The notes under the pieces were generated by a model. The model ran no database searches, was not told the DNA's origin, and worked only from the letters and a program-made list of their open reading frames with translations. DNA of 64,000 nt, from assembly GCA_030142905.1 (NCBI GenBank), contig JASJOG010000042.1, positions 1,180,501 through 1,244,500 on the forward strand, read 5' to 3'. The DNA is from Heliopora coerulea. Taxonomy: Eukaryota > Cnidaria > Anthozoa > Scleralcyonacea > Helioporidae. Of this stretch, positions 42,632 to 55,341 are shown piece by piece. A program made the position numbers and the translations under genes. The stretch's first letter is position 1. Each line of letters begins with the position of its first letter.

Positions 42632-45115
42632 AGCTTGTTTCCTATATTTTAGATAGTGTATAACCTCAAGAACGTCGCTGTTTTATCGAAGCTATCTACA
42701 CTGCACCTCCGCGCCTTTAAATTTGTCTAAGCGTATTTTGACAAAGAACCAGATTGATGTGTTGTCTAGGGGGTTGAAGTTTTGCCCAACTCCGAAGGAG
42801 ATTGATAAATCTAAGCTTAATTGAGATTTAACGGAATTTTCTAGGCGAAGAAATGTAGGGCTTATTTTAAGAAGTGTAATAATAATTATTCTCGGGATAG
42901 CTTGGTTCGTTTTAAGGAAAAATCTAAATAGGTCCCTACAAAAGTGGACCCAGCTCTTGAATTATTTTTGAAGAAAGTAGAGGATTTTGTTTTATCGATC
43001 AATGAGAGGGGATGTAATTATAGTAACTTAAGTTTAGGAGAGAAACGGGCTTTGAAGGAATTAAAAAGTTGTCAGGATATTGTAATTAAGGAAGCGAATA
43101 AAGGTTCGGTTGTTGTGGTTTGGGGGATGGATGAATGTTTGAATGAGGCATACAATCAGTTGAAGGATGAGAATATTTATGAATTAGTGGTTGGTAATCC
43201 TTTGAAAGAAGTTTCTTCTCTCATTGATCGAAGACTTAAATCTCTTGAAGAGGAGGGCAAAATTTCGAAGGATAATAGAATGTATTTACGAGGAAAACAG
43301 TGTAAACTCGGGAGATTTTACCTTTTGCCAAAAATTCATAAGAGGCTACAAAATGTGCCCGGAAGGCCAGTAATTTCTGACTGTGGTTCAGTTACGGAAC
43401 AAATTTCTGAATTTGTTGATTTCCATTTACACCCCGTGGTTTCCAGTTTGCCTCGTGTTATTAAGGACACAACTGATTTCTTGAATAGATTGCAGAATTT
43501 AGGTAATATACCAGAAGGTGCCATTCTCTGTAGTATGGATGTGGTTGGTTTATACCTTCATATACCTCATCAGGAGGGTTTAGATAGTATGGTAGAAATA
43601 ATAAATAAATTTGTACAGGGAGGAGGGAGTTTGCCTTCTAGAGTTGATAAGGATGATTTGGTTGATTTGGCTAGGATAATTTTAGAAAATAATTATTTTG
43701 AATTTAATTGAGATTCTTATAAGCAAAGAATGGGCACTGCTATAGGTACCAAATTTGCACCAGCATATGCGAATATCTTTATGGCTAGATTGGAGGGAAA
43801 AATGTTGAGAGAGGTGACTTTGAAACCATGGGTCTGGTGAAGATTTTTGGATGATGTGTGGTTTATTTGGTTGCATGGTGAGGACAAGCTCCAAGACTTT
43901 TTTGATTATGTAAATTCTTACCATTCAAACATAAAGTACACATGGGAATGGTCTAAAATAGAATTGTCCTATTTGGATGTAAAAATCAAATTATTCGAAG
44001 GCAGATTGTGTACGGATGTGTATTGTAAGAAAACAGATGCGTATCAATATCTGGATTATGCTTCATGTCACCCCAGACATGTAAAAAAGGGTATACCTTA
44101 CGGCCAGGCATTGAGACTTTGAAGGATTTGTGATTCAGAGGAAGTCTTTGAGAGTAGGGTTATTGAACTTAAGAGTTATTTAACTAAGAGAGGTTTTAAA
44201 TCTGGGGAGGCTGATAATCAATTACAACGAGCGAGGGAGGTTGATAGAAGTAGCTTACTTGTACGGGATTCGGGGCGTGGTAATTCGGAAGAAAGAGTAA
44301 CGCTGTCGATAGGTTTTCATCCAGCGTTCTCTCGTATTGGGTATAAAATGAGGGAATTTGTTAATATTTTGCATGCTTCGGATGACGTGAAGCAAATCTT
44401 TACTGAACCACCTCGCCGGGTAAGTTTTCGAAGACCAAAGAATTTGAAGGATGAATTAGTAAGAAGTAAGGTTGGAAATAGGCGATCTAATAAAGGGAGT
44501 ATGGTTAAGTGCGGTAAGATAAGATGTCAAATTTGTAATTTTGTGGAAGAAGGGGAGAATTTTACGAATAGTCTGGGGAAAAGAAAGTATGTGATCAATT
44601 ATGAATTTGATTGTGATTCTAATGGGGTTGTTTATCTCATTAAGTGTAGAAGGTGTGGTAAACAATATATTGGTAGCACAATCAATACATTTAGGACACG
44701 CTTTAATAACCACAAGAGTAGCCTTAATAGATATGGTAGAGGACAACGAAATATCCCGGGGGAGCACTTGTATTCACATTTTTTTGGAGATGGGCATGAG
44801 GGCTTAAGTGATTTAGTGGTTAAAATTATTGATAAGACGAATACAAGGGATCCCACGGCGAGAGAGAGCTTTTGGGTATATAAATTAAACGCATTTTTAC
44901 CATATGGGTTAAACCTTCGGGATTTTTAATTTACATTTTTAAATATTTTGTAAAGATATATGTTAATTAGAAAATTTTTTTGTTATATAAGTTAGTTTTA
45001 TCTGCTATCGTGTTATTCTTGATAAAGGGGCAGGCCCCGAAACGTTGAAAATAAAATAAAGATTGAACTTATACTGATGGTTTATATTGTTTTAAGTTCT
45101 TGGTTTTGCTGGTTT

Positions 45116-45125
45116 TTTGAAGTTT

Positions 45126-45169
<44 letters not shown>

Positions 45170-45220
45170 TATATGTATAATTGTTTTTATGTATGTATGT
45201 ATGTATGTATGTATGTATGT
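45116..45220. repeat. TA and ATGT microsatellites
   Basis: (TA)n and (ATGT)n runs just right of the Penelope-like element. Confidence 0.9.
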
Positions 45221-45312
45221 TGCTCTGTATATAGGTGTTACTTTGTACATAAATGTTCTGGTTAGCACATCTTTTCGAACATTCTGAAGGGCAGAGCCCG
45301 AAACGTTAATAA

Positions 45313-46260
45313 AGTTTTTAAAAGCGTTCCTGTCTGGGTGTTTTATATATGAATGTATATATAGTTACGTGATGTAATAATGCTTACATGTGTGACAACG
45401 ATAGGGTATCCCCGCAAACCCTTATACAGGTCTTAAAGGGGATGTCGCAGGTGACACCTTTTTAAGCAACAAAGGTTTCAGAATAAATTGGTTCGTGTAG
45501 TATCCCATCTGTGAAGGATTTTTAACGAAATTTTGGCTTGGCAACATGTTGTGCAAAAAATCGTCGACAAAAGTGTTCAATCCTAACAAAAGCACTTTAA
45601 ACATGTCTTAACTCTTTCCTGTCCGAGACGTCTCCCATTGACCAATAAAATCGTCTGGCCATTAGCCGGAGTCAAATTAAGAAGTCGGGTATGGACCGGA
45701 AAGGGTAAATTGTGCCCGGGATTTTTTGAAAGCTTTAAAATGTCCTTGAGGCAAGCATTTTGGTATTACTAGGTCTTAAACAGGACTTAAATTTGGTTTC
45801 GGTGCACGTTTTTAGTTGCTGAAAATTACGAATAAACATTTGCTTTCCTGCTTTTTAAAAATGGCTCAATGTGTGGGGCTAGAATATTCAAAAGATTGGT
45901 CGTTAAAATTCTTTAGCAGGCCTTAAACGTTCGTGATGAAAAGCAACAGATACCCAGTTGGAGTAAGTCGTTACTGTGACAGATTCGTTACAACATATCC
46001 TAATGAAAATACTGGATGTATGCACCTTTTCCCTACCTAAGATCCTCGTGTTCCGCAACCAATGATCACTTCAAACTTCTATATCGTCTAACGAACTTCT
46101 ATTTATTGTTTTAATTTCTGAGTAAACTCACGCAATGATGATCCCCATACATGATTTTTCGCGTAAATTTCTGTGGAAAAGATTCTCTCGCCAACTTAAA
46201 CCGCTCCCACCTGACCGTATTGTTCAGTTGATTAATTTCAATAAATTCTCAAGACTTGTG
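45313..46260. other. No gene seen
   Basis: AT-rich, short open frames only. Confidence 0.4.
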
Positions 46261-46776
46261 AATTTTGAAATTTAGATTTCAGAATCATCCTCAGGGTATT
46301 ATGAAATGATAACTTCACAATTAACCTACACTGTTGAAGTCAACTGAAAAATGTTGACTCGAGTGGGATTTGAACTCGCACCTTCGAGATACTGGTCCGC
46401 CGCTCTACCTGTTGAGCTATCGAGTCCACAGGGATTGGAGGCGAGTTTTTATCCAATTTAATTGCACGAAATATTCTCGCGACAACTTAACGCTATCCAT
46501 GAGATTGGATGTGCAGTGTTTCAATTCTATTTCAGAATCATCCTCAGGGTATTATGAAATGATAACTTCACAATTAATCTCATGGATAGCGTTAAGTTGT
46601 CGCGAGAATATTTCGTGCACTTAAATTGGATAAAAACTCGCCTCCAATCCCTGTGGACTCGATAGCTCAACAGGTAGAGTGGCAGACCGGTATCCCGAAG
46701 GTGCGAGTTCAAATCCCGCTCGAGTCAACATTTTTCAGTTGACTTCAACTGTGTAGGTTAATTTTGAAATTTAGAT
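46261..46776. mobile_element. tRNA-derived foldback element with 17-bp target duplication
   Basis: AATTTTGAAATTTAGAT occurs at 46261-46277 and again at 46760-46776. Between them, arms of about 165 bp pair from AATTAACCTACACTGTTGAA inward. The right arm reads like a tRNA (TAGCTCAACAGGTAGAGTGG as A-box, GCGAGTTCAAATCC as B-box, CTCGAGTC at the end), and the left arm is its mirror. A TTCAGAATCATCCTCAGGG segment also occurs twice in direct orientation (46278 and 46530). A long target duplication suggests LINE-type retroposition of a head-to-head SINE. Confidence 0.75.
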
Positions 46777-49771
46777 CTTTGTAAGGAATGACACTTCGGC
46801 GTTGAACAGCTGCCTTTCATGACATCGATCAGTCTTGAGTGTCATCGCCAACACTTAAAGCAACAGATGTGTTCCAAACATTCTGTGGACTAGACGTCAG
46901 TTCTATTTCTGAATCACCAACTGGTAACATGAAAGAAAAAATTTCATGATTCTACATTTGACCATAGCGGGAACTGACAAATTTGGGTTGCCGTACTGTT
47001 GCTTTACCAGTTAACCAGTTCACAGGTTTTTTGATATTTTAAATAAAGCGCACATGGCAAGAGATAACGATTGACAGTTAATACACAAGAGTTTGGCAAC
47101 TGACTAAGCCGGAAGTAATGGCGACTTGTGTATTTAACCACAATCCTTTGCATGCATCCAGTAGGCGTTGTATCATGACGAAATGTAAGAAGCCAGTATT
47201 TCAATAATATTAAATTTGGTAAGAAAGCTGTTACCAACTTATTATTCTTCTAGCTCATCCTTACGTTAAACATTAGGAAGTTCAAGCAAACACTCCGTAC
47301 GGCTACGTCGACAGCAACATGTTCATACTATAGAATGAACAATTTGTAGTTCATGCAATAGAATAATTTGTATAGTCACGAGGACATTTTGAACGCCGTC
47401 CTACCTCTTTTCACTACCTCATCGAGAGCATTTCAGTGGTTTCACTTGACTGCTATGTTATCACATAACACGTAGAAGTTTTTAGTTCAAATGTTTACAT
47501 ACTGACCAGAGTTGCTTAGAAACGTTCAACTGGTGCAAAAACAACATACAATGTTCATTGCAACGTCAACGATACGTTATTCTATTCAAATGCTGAGACT
47601 CCAGCAACTTTGTTAAATGCAGTCGGCATACTAGGTTACTTAAACTCTTCGTTGTTCAGTTGTTGTATGAACCATTTTAAATTTACAAAGCGTTATGGTT
47701 TATTGGAGCGTCCCCCTGTTATTCGGTACTTTCAATCTGTCGGCCATGTGAAAATTACAGTTTAAAGCAAATATGATCGAAGAGAATATAGCATTCGTAG
47801 AGAAATAGGGGAATGAGGGGACCATAGCTCCCCAATATTTCTGACAAGGGGACTAAGACACCAATGTTTTTAGGCATAGGGATAGGACCTTGTGCTTTAC
47901 GTTATTTAACGTTCTAAGAAAGTCTCAATTTTACTGTCTTTCTTAATGAAATCAAGCTATGTAAATACTTCTATATTTCTATATTTAACTGAAATTTTGA
48001 CTGTGGGTCAACGGAATGTATCGCCCCTTGTCTTGCATTTCTTAACAAGTACATCTAGGCCTCCTACTATAAAACATCTTCCGCCACAATTTTTAGTGAC
48101 AAGAAGAATATTATACTTCAAGTAAAATTTTAGCTCTCCGTAAATTCCTACTTATTAGATTTTACTAGTCCCTAAATTTTTAATTTTTGATTGCTCAACA
48201 AGCAATAAATTACCTTAAAAAAAAGGACGTCTTTTCTTAGTTTAAAAATAAAATAGAAGGAAAATTTTTCTTAATTAGGAACTGCGCTTTCTTGTTACGA
48301 GCAATATGTCTTTCTCAATTTTAGAATTTGCAATCCTAAAAAAATTTCAATTATGCAAAAGAAGCCTCTTGCCCATTTGAAATTTTATTATCCCTTATGT
48401 ATAGTGGAATGGCGTTAAAGGTCGTCTGTTGGCGCTATAGGATGCCCTTTGATGCAGATGGTTGCGTATCTACGCTAGTGAATGTCGATTGAATAAAATG
48501 AATGTATTTTTGCGTTAACGAGTTTGAGGTTGTTGTTAATGACGGTATATTTTCTGGTAATGAACAGCAAAATGTGTACTAAAATTAGTGGAGTAGGCTA
48601 TTATATCAATCGCCCACCTATCAAGGGTGGGTGCTTATTCGAAGGTGGACGCGTATTTGCAGTAGTTCTTATTACTTGGTATCGTTGACTAACTCTGTCA
48701 GTATTTAAGCATTCTTTCCTCGCGTCATTACTTTCGGCTCCCGAAGTCTTTCACTTTCAGGGTTGCAGCAAGCTGAAAACGACCCAAAAGTGTTATGATG
48801 GCTCAGTACGGTCCTGTATGAAAAACAAATGAAATGCAGATGCCCAAAGTTGTATAACATGTTTGTTATCCGGCAGTCTTTGTTGCTTCACAATGAAAAT
48901 ATGCGGAAATTTTTAGGGCCAAAACTCTCTCGCCTAACTCACTGACACAGGCCTGAGTTCTAGAGTTTTCTTGAGTTGCCTTTAACAGAGTTGTTAATCT
49001 TCGTAGTTATCACTTTCTACACTGATAGATCGAATAAGACTGCACCGAAGGCAAAGAAACAGCTGTTTTTCAAAGCCCTAAAGGTGTATGGATCGATCAA
49101 AACACCTCTTATGAATCTTTCCGCTTTGCCGAAATTACTCGTGACCTAAATGATAAACTGCGATTAAATGTGTTTGGGTGGCTACCCCAAGCATTTGAAG
49201 TCAGCCGCTTGCTGTCAGGAATTAGTAGTGAATTAAATTTATTGAGCTGTAAATGCGGTAAACATAATAACTCTGACAACGGCCGTCAGGTGTCATGCAT
49301 CACAACTTTTAAGATGTTACACGATTGCGCATGTCCAGCTTGGGCTTGAAAAGTCGCTTTTCCACTAAAGAAAAGGCAAGGAAATAAGACTTTTTACTTC
49401 GGATTTTATGACAGCTATTCGAATACAGTTCGTCCTAGCTCTTCCTCGACCTCAGTTTTCGTTGTTTAAGATCATCTATAGTTACTATAGATATCTTCAT
49501 ATTGTCAAACTAGAGAGCAATTGTCCGCTCAACCAATTGAAGCACACTATTTGACGTCACGATAGCTTCAGAATGCCTGATTATTTCGTCTCGCGGTTGT
49601 CAAAATATTGACTAACTTTGAAACAGGTTGCGTGTCTGATTCTACCAGTCGTTGACTTTGAAAGGCTTACAGTCTCTTGGCTATCTAAGGCAAAGTATAC
49701 TGAACAAATATCAAGGATTAGAGTATAACCTTACGAGGAACAAGAAACACCAAGAACAACCTTTACTCAAG
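46777..49771. other. About 3 kb upstream of the GPCR; no gene seen
   Basis: AT-rich with short unsupported frames. A GC-containing repeat-like fragment lies near 48.6 kb. Confidence 0.4.
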
Positions 49772-52700
49772 ATGTCTTCTTTCACAACAAGTAAGTCTAC
49801 ACCGCAGGTTTTAAACTAATAGCGCAGTCTCTTTTGATGGTTTTGGTAGTGACAAAAACGGGTCTGTATTTTAATTTAAATCTCGCAGAGTTAGAAATTT
49901 ATTTATAACGTCATTCACTCCTTCATCGTACCATTTTGTGGGTGATAATTGTAAACTAGTTGCGTGTTGTAAAAAGTGATGCAGTTTTTTTTCAGACAGT
50001 AAAACAAACCAGTCCGTCAGATGATCGAACTGTGAATGGAAGCTTTAAGACGCTTTATACGATGGGCTGTAAAATCAAACCTGAATGTGCAGACCAACAA
50101 GATAAGATATCTCGCGGCAATTAGAGGAATAGGAAGTATGTTAATCTTTATTCATAGGCAACAGCTGGAAGCAAATTAGCCGTTGGACGCTTTTATTTTG
50201 ATCAGAAACTGAAAAATACCGAAGTCTTAACTGCAATATACAAATTTATAGCTACTCGATTTCGTTTTCCCTGCTGTAAGCTGCAATCGAGTTAGAGGAT
50301 TAATCAACAAAAGAACTGTTCACTTTCTGTGGTAATGTTTAACGTTTCGCCACAAATGTTGTTGCCACTTGTATTGTTCCTTCTCAATAATTCCTTGCCG
50401 GCAAGTAAATTCGTTTACCAACCGTGTCTGACTACGTAGTCATTCCCACGTACAAACTGCAAAGATCTTCAAATTACAAGCTGTAAAAGCATGATCAATG
50501 TTTATCAAACAAACTAATTCAAACGTGAAGTTCGAAGGCGTGAAGAGGACGAAGAACACTTCAACATGGTTTACGTGTTCGTGTGATGTTGTAATGATGA
50601 AAATTAAATATAGCTAAAATAAGGATAGAAGATAAACATCAAAAAAAAAGCTGTGAGACGATACTAATTGTCTGAAAGTGAGTGAGCTAACCCGAAAATG
50701 AGTGTCTAATTATTCACTGAAAGACAAATGCATAATTATGCATTAAAGATACCGAATGCAAAAAGTCATTCTTATAAAGTCGTAACTGTGACGTCATGTA
50801 TTGTTATCAGAGTGTGAGGGACCATTAGGCCGAGGTTTAGGGCGGACTAGTACTGTTGAGGTTCGATTGTAACATGTCATGCGAATCCTGGGCAAATAAA
50901 TCCGTATATACTTCACGTAATGTAATCAGTAATATTCCCTACCGAAGGTAGCGCGTCCAACTGTGTCTGTAAAAAGTGGTACCAGAAATTCACAGTTTTC
51001 CCACAGGGTCTCGGACGGGTCCTAACAGCTACACTTTCGTTCTTTGCTGTGTTGAGCCGGCTTGAAGGCAGCCTGAAGAGGTCTTCCACGATTTATATGT
51101 TGCTTGACTGCTAAAACTTGACTGAACTTCGCTCGTGCCGTAAAGGCTGAAGTGTATGTTAGGAAGTGTGGAGTGTGTCACACTAACACATCAACATTTG
51201 CCGAGTACGTTCCAAAATGTCCGTTTCAAAATCTCCATCATCTTCTTGTCACTGAGGATAAATCACAAAATATCTCAGTGTAACGTAACCAACAATTTCA
51301 GAGCCTATTTGTTCAGTTATAAAGCACACCAAAATCTCAGGGGGTCAGCGCGAGCAATCTCTTAGCCAGAATATTTCGTATCCACGACAGAGAGTCGTCA
51401 AAATGGTCCTGGCATCGGCCGGTTTTGCAACCTGACTGTCCTGTTCCAAAAACCAGTTCATTTGTCCAGCGTCTGATTTATTTATCTAAATCCTGTCTTT
51501 CTAAGGTTGCTAGGCGGGGTGTTGTACCCCCTCTGCCCCCTCTCCCTCCCTCTGGCGCCACCCCTGAAGGAAAAGGTTGTTTAGTGATTAGAAATTTTCT
51601 GGAAAAGGCCTCACCCGGGGGTTTCCTTATGTATCCTTTGTATGACAGGATTCAATCCCACAACAACTTTTGGCTCCAATGCTCCCATTTATTTTATTTA
51701 TGGTCTCCATGACTGCATACTACCTTTTTTGTTCTTTGTTTGATTTTTAAATATATTTGATGTTTTTCTCCAACCTCGGAAGTCCAACATGTTTGGATCA
51801 AAAAGCAAACAAACACGTGTACCATGTATTTCTTAAGGTAAATTATTTTTGTCACTATATAGCGTACGTGAACATGAACAAAAAAACTCATTTCGACGAA
51901 AACATACATTGCTAATTGCATTCATCCTTCTGTAGGTTTGAACTCGTGTTTAGCCAATTTAACTAACACAAGTTCCGTTTGTGTCTCGACAAATGATATC
52001 AAAAATACGGGAACGTCCTTTCCACGTGGATTACAATACGGAAACGTCTCTATCCCTCTGTGGAAGTTCAATTCATCCTGCGCTTGGGATGTGGCAACCT
52101 ACGCCGACCTGACCCTTTCGTTTGTAGGTGTTCTTTACAACGGTATAATTTTTCTTCTGCCATTCTTCTTCTCCCAGCTATACAACCGACAGGGAGCCTT
52201 CTTGGCGAGCTTGGCCATCGGCAATTTCCTATGCAGTGTCTATTACGTTTATGTCGATATACGTCTGTTAGTCGCTGAGGAAGTGACTACAGGTGAAAAA
52301 GGTATGATTTATGCCCTCATTTTGTTTCTCGCCTATCACGTCTTACTTCATCTATACATCCTAAGCTGGGATCAGTACCGTACCATATTTCGATTTAATA
52401 GTCACATGCGTTTCGCAACAACCACACGCTTGGCCAAAATTGGCTTCATTGTGTGGATTGGGTCCGTCGTACTGGCCATTGTCGAAGCCGTCTTCCTGAA
52501 TAACCTGTCCGGCTTTCCAGTGACCGAAGACGTTTCTCAGCTCCGCTTCGTATGCATGATTCTCCTCCTGATCTTCTTCTGGTTTCTTCCCCTTGTTTTC
52601 ATGATCTGCTGGAATGGTGACCTCTTCTGCTATTTGCTTAAAGTAATCCAGAATGGCTACGAGATTCAGGAGCCCGTGGTGGAAGAGTTCAAGCCGGAAT

Positions 52701-53119
52701 TGATGCCAGAGTTGGCTCCATGTCCATGGGTTGAGCAAGGAGTACCTAAAGAAGCGGAAGACGGCTCTTCGTACGCCGAAGAAGACGAAGAACCGGAATT
52801 AGCAACTCTTCCCGACGATGTCCCATTTGAATTTGCGCGTTGCTTCGCACATATTGTAGTAACCACGCTGTTCGCTACACCACTGTTCATCTGGCTCACG
52901 TATCACATCTTGGCGATACTTCGCACAGGAGGATTCATTGAAGGCTGGGATTTTTACCCTCTTATCTACAACTGCAACATCTTCATCTGCCTTTATTTCT
53001 TTGCCAAGCTTATTCCCATACTTAACCCGCTTTGTTATTTTTACTGCTGGAAAGAGATTCGTAAGGTCATCACCAGTGTCATGCCGTGGAGAGTTTCAGA
53101 AGAGCAATTGGAACACTAA
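49772..53119 (+). CDS. Divergent class A (rhodopsin-like) GPCR, two coding exons
   Basis: Exon 1 is only 19 coding bases (49772-49790, MSSFTT plus one base) and ends at A|GTAAGT; exon 2 (51936-53119, acceptor TTCTGTAG) joins to give Ser and runs to TAA, 400 residues in total. The N-terminus has several N-glycosylation sites (NLT, NTS, NVS, NSS). Seven hydrophobic segments are visible, with NRQGAFLASLAIGN leading into TM2, WDQYRTIFR after TM3 (a DQY version of DRY) and NPLCYFY in TM7 (NPxxY). The third intracellular loop is about 65 residues, acidic and proline-rich. The ligand cannot be deduced; cnidarian genomes hold many such orphan receptors. The exon 1 assignment rests on phase, Kozak-like context and splice signals. 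Confidence 0.8.
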
Positions 53120-55340
53120 ACCAACGCTTCTCTCCAGTTGCTTGAAGAGATATTCTTCTTTGCTTTGACAAAAATTGTAGATTGAATTTGTGAAATCCTT
53201 TATAAAATGTAGGCTAGATGCGCGAGCGAGCTTTTAAACAAACGGATGCATTATTAAGTAATACCGCGTAACTTGAAGGACATTAGCAAACTGAATTTCT
53301 CCGGAGTCGAGGGACAGTTTTTGGAAGTCATGTGGACGTCAGTGCAAGGGACGCCGAGAAATCATTCCGAGGTAAAGGGTAAAGTTGTAATCGCTAATTT
53401 CTCTCTAGTCATGGAATCAATTTGCGATTATGTAATTACCGAGGAAAATTTTCGGAACCTTGCATGATCTGCAAAGGGAGAACAAGGGTAAATCACTTTG
53501 CCCCCCCAAAACAGCCTGTGCCTCCAAGAGAAAGAGCCTTTTGTTTCTAACTTCCCATCACGTTAATCTTGAGGAAAATTGAGCTAATGAAGGAAAACTT
53601 TTCTCTTCTTCGAGCAAAGAAAGAAATTCATTATTTAAACATCATGGTACAATGAAGGAATCCTAGGTTATCAAGGTGTTAATTCATAACTAAATTAATT
53701 CACAGCTGAACATATTGAACAGGTTGTTTGAAAGCTTACGGGGTATTTTGGGGGGATGGAAAAATATGAAAACTGTCTTCTGACATGGTTCATGGTCTGT
53801 ACTAATGACCCAATGCCATTAGCTCGTGATATCACGGAGAGTTGTGATTGGTTCACTGTTTTAGGTGACATCATTTTTGCAGCTGCCCTTTAATATATCA
53901 TGGGAGGAAACTAGGGAAGATATACGTAGTATAAAATTTATTGTATAATAAACGACGAATATCAGCTTGGGCGAGCAACGCAATAGGGCTGAGTTTGTTG
54001 ACCAAAAATAACGCTTATATCTCGTGTTTTGTAATGAATTCGAAGTACGATAAGCTAGTTATTAAGCCTAGTTCAATTATAAATTAAGATATGCTAGTTT
54101 GAACTCAAACCGCTGGACTATTCACACTCAATTTCCATGGCACGGCAGCTGACTCAGGTTTGCCCTCGTCTACGGTGACGACATAGGAATTTTAATCTTA
54201 TAATCCAATTGTGAAGTAGATATTGCAGCAGAGAAAAACGCAAGAAACATTACTACCAAATTGCTCGGCAATTTTTAACCAACCTTAAGAAGAAATAATA
54301 ATAATTTGTTTAGTTCTCATCTTTCAGAGAAAATTTGTCCAGAAACGCTCTGTTTTTCTTGTTCCGAATGTTCCAGCTATCTGTGGGACATCGAGTCCCT
54401 ATTATACTCCATTATCGCCAGTCTCGGTTTCTTGTCACATCAACGTGACACAATGAAAAGGTGGCATGTGGGGGAACTGTATTTTTTTGACTTTCTAAAT
54501 TTTGTAACGGATAAATTTATTTTCGTAGACTGTTAGTTTGCTGACGTCGTTTGAATGAAAACCAGGCCATACACGTTCAAGACTGCCTACACGGAATTCT
54601 ACTTTTACTTTCAACGATCATTCAGTTTTACCTATATAACTCAAGGAGGCAATAATCTGGAACTCTACTCCTTCAAACCTATGCATTTTTAAAAAAAAAT
54701 ATTCGTGGTTGTTTTTCCCAAATTGCACGTGTCGAAACAATGTATAGATAATATTATACTTACTAAATTCACTGGGTTTCAAGATTTCAACAATTTTATC
54801 CAAATAAACTGAGAAATGAAAAAGCCTTAATACTTCAAAAACAGGAAATTTTCATTTCGTTTTTCAGAATACATTCAATGAACTCGACTAAGATATTTTC
54901 AAGAAGCATTAAAAAAGGTATAAGAATTTCTTCAGGGAATCATCCGAACCTGGCCAGTACTTCCGCTGTTATTAACCATGTCGATCTTCCTTTTTCTCGC
55001 TCTCATAGTACGTTTTTGAGCGGGGACTGAACTAATTACCGTAATCGTTTGTTAACGCCACATCCGTTTCGCTTTCGCATTCGGCTCACTTAGTCAAAAC
55101 TGATATATTCTTGGCTTCGTTTTCGATTCGTTGATATCGTTTTGGTTTCAGTCAGGGACTAAAAGACATTGTTTTCTACTGTACAGTGAAATGGGATCAT
55201 ACATACACATGTATTCATATCGATAACTGAATACTGAAGTAACTCTGTCAAATAACTCTGCTTTGTTCACGAAATGAAAGTATCCCGAAGCATTTAAAAC
55301 AGGAAATTCCTCAGACAGAAGAACCGACAAAGGCGAACGT
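53120..55340. other. GPCR 3' flank to STING 5' flank; no gene seen
   Basis: Short frames at 53273 and 54306 have no features. Probably GPCR 3' UTR followed by intergenic sequence. Confidence 0.4.
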
Positions 55341-55341
55341 T

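Larger units (their letters stand above)
42472..42718. mobile_element. 247-bp palindromic insertion with 12-bp target duplication
   Basis: The Penelope-like ORF is split by a hairpin element flanked by AAATTTGTCTAA at 42460-42471 and again at 42719-42730. The arms pair over nearly 100 bp and each carries a hammerhead-like motif. No ORF. Confidence 0.85.
41881..44929 (+). pseudogene. Penelope-like reverse transcriptase-endonuclease, interrupted by stops and an insertion
   Basis: The N-terminal Arg/Lys-rich coiled-coil region (41879-42505) is cut by a 247-bp hairpin insertion. The RT part is open at 42944-43711 with ANKGSVVVVWGMDE, LPKIHKRLQNVPGRPVISD and CSMDVVGLYLHIP (motif A). It continues after in-frame TGA codons with GTAIGTKFAPAYANIF (motif B) and RFLDDVWFIW (motif C). 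The endonuclease is the 193-codon frame at 44348-44929 with the VYL...YIG core. Three in-frame TGA codons lie between 43700 and 44125, and there is further frame disruption near 42820. Decay rather than recoding is the simplest reading. The family is sure; the protein is not functional as read. Confidence 0.85.
40785..45084 (+). mobile_element. Penelope-like element with inverted 3'-end copy at its 5' side
   Basis: A plus-strand, 5'-truncated element (about 41881-45084) encodes an N-terminal coiled-coil region, reverse transcriptase and GIY-YIG endonuclease. Its last 1.1 kb (43987-45084) is present again, inverted, at 40785-41880. (TA)n tracts abut the left edge and lie just beyond the right edge. 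The terminal region has a hammerhead-related GGGGC-AGG-CCCC-GAAACG motif, but the first core strand (TTGATAAA) deviates at two places. A related degenerate GAAACG motif occurs at 45280-45312. Confidence 0.85.

Noticed and set aside
43700..44125. Selenocysteine or other recoding at in-frame TGA codons of the Penelope-like element
   Set aside because: No SECIS-like structure was recognised, the codons are not at positions where the family has Cys, and the element shows other decay.
53273..53467. 64-codon frame after the GPCR
   Set aside because: Starts at a non-ATG codon, no domain or conservation signal; likely 3' UTR.
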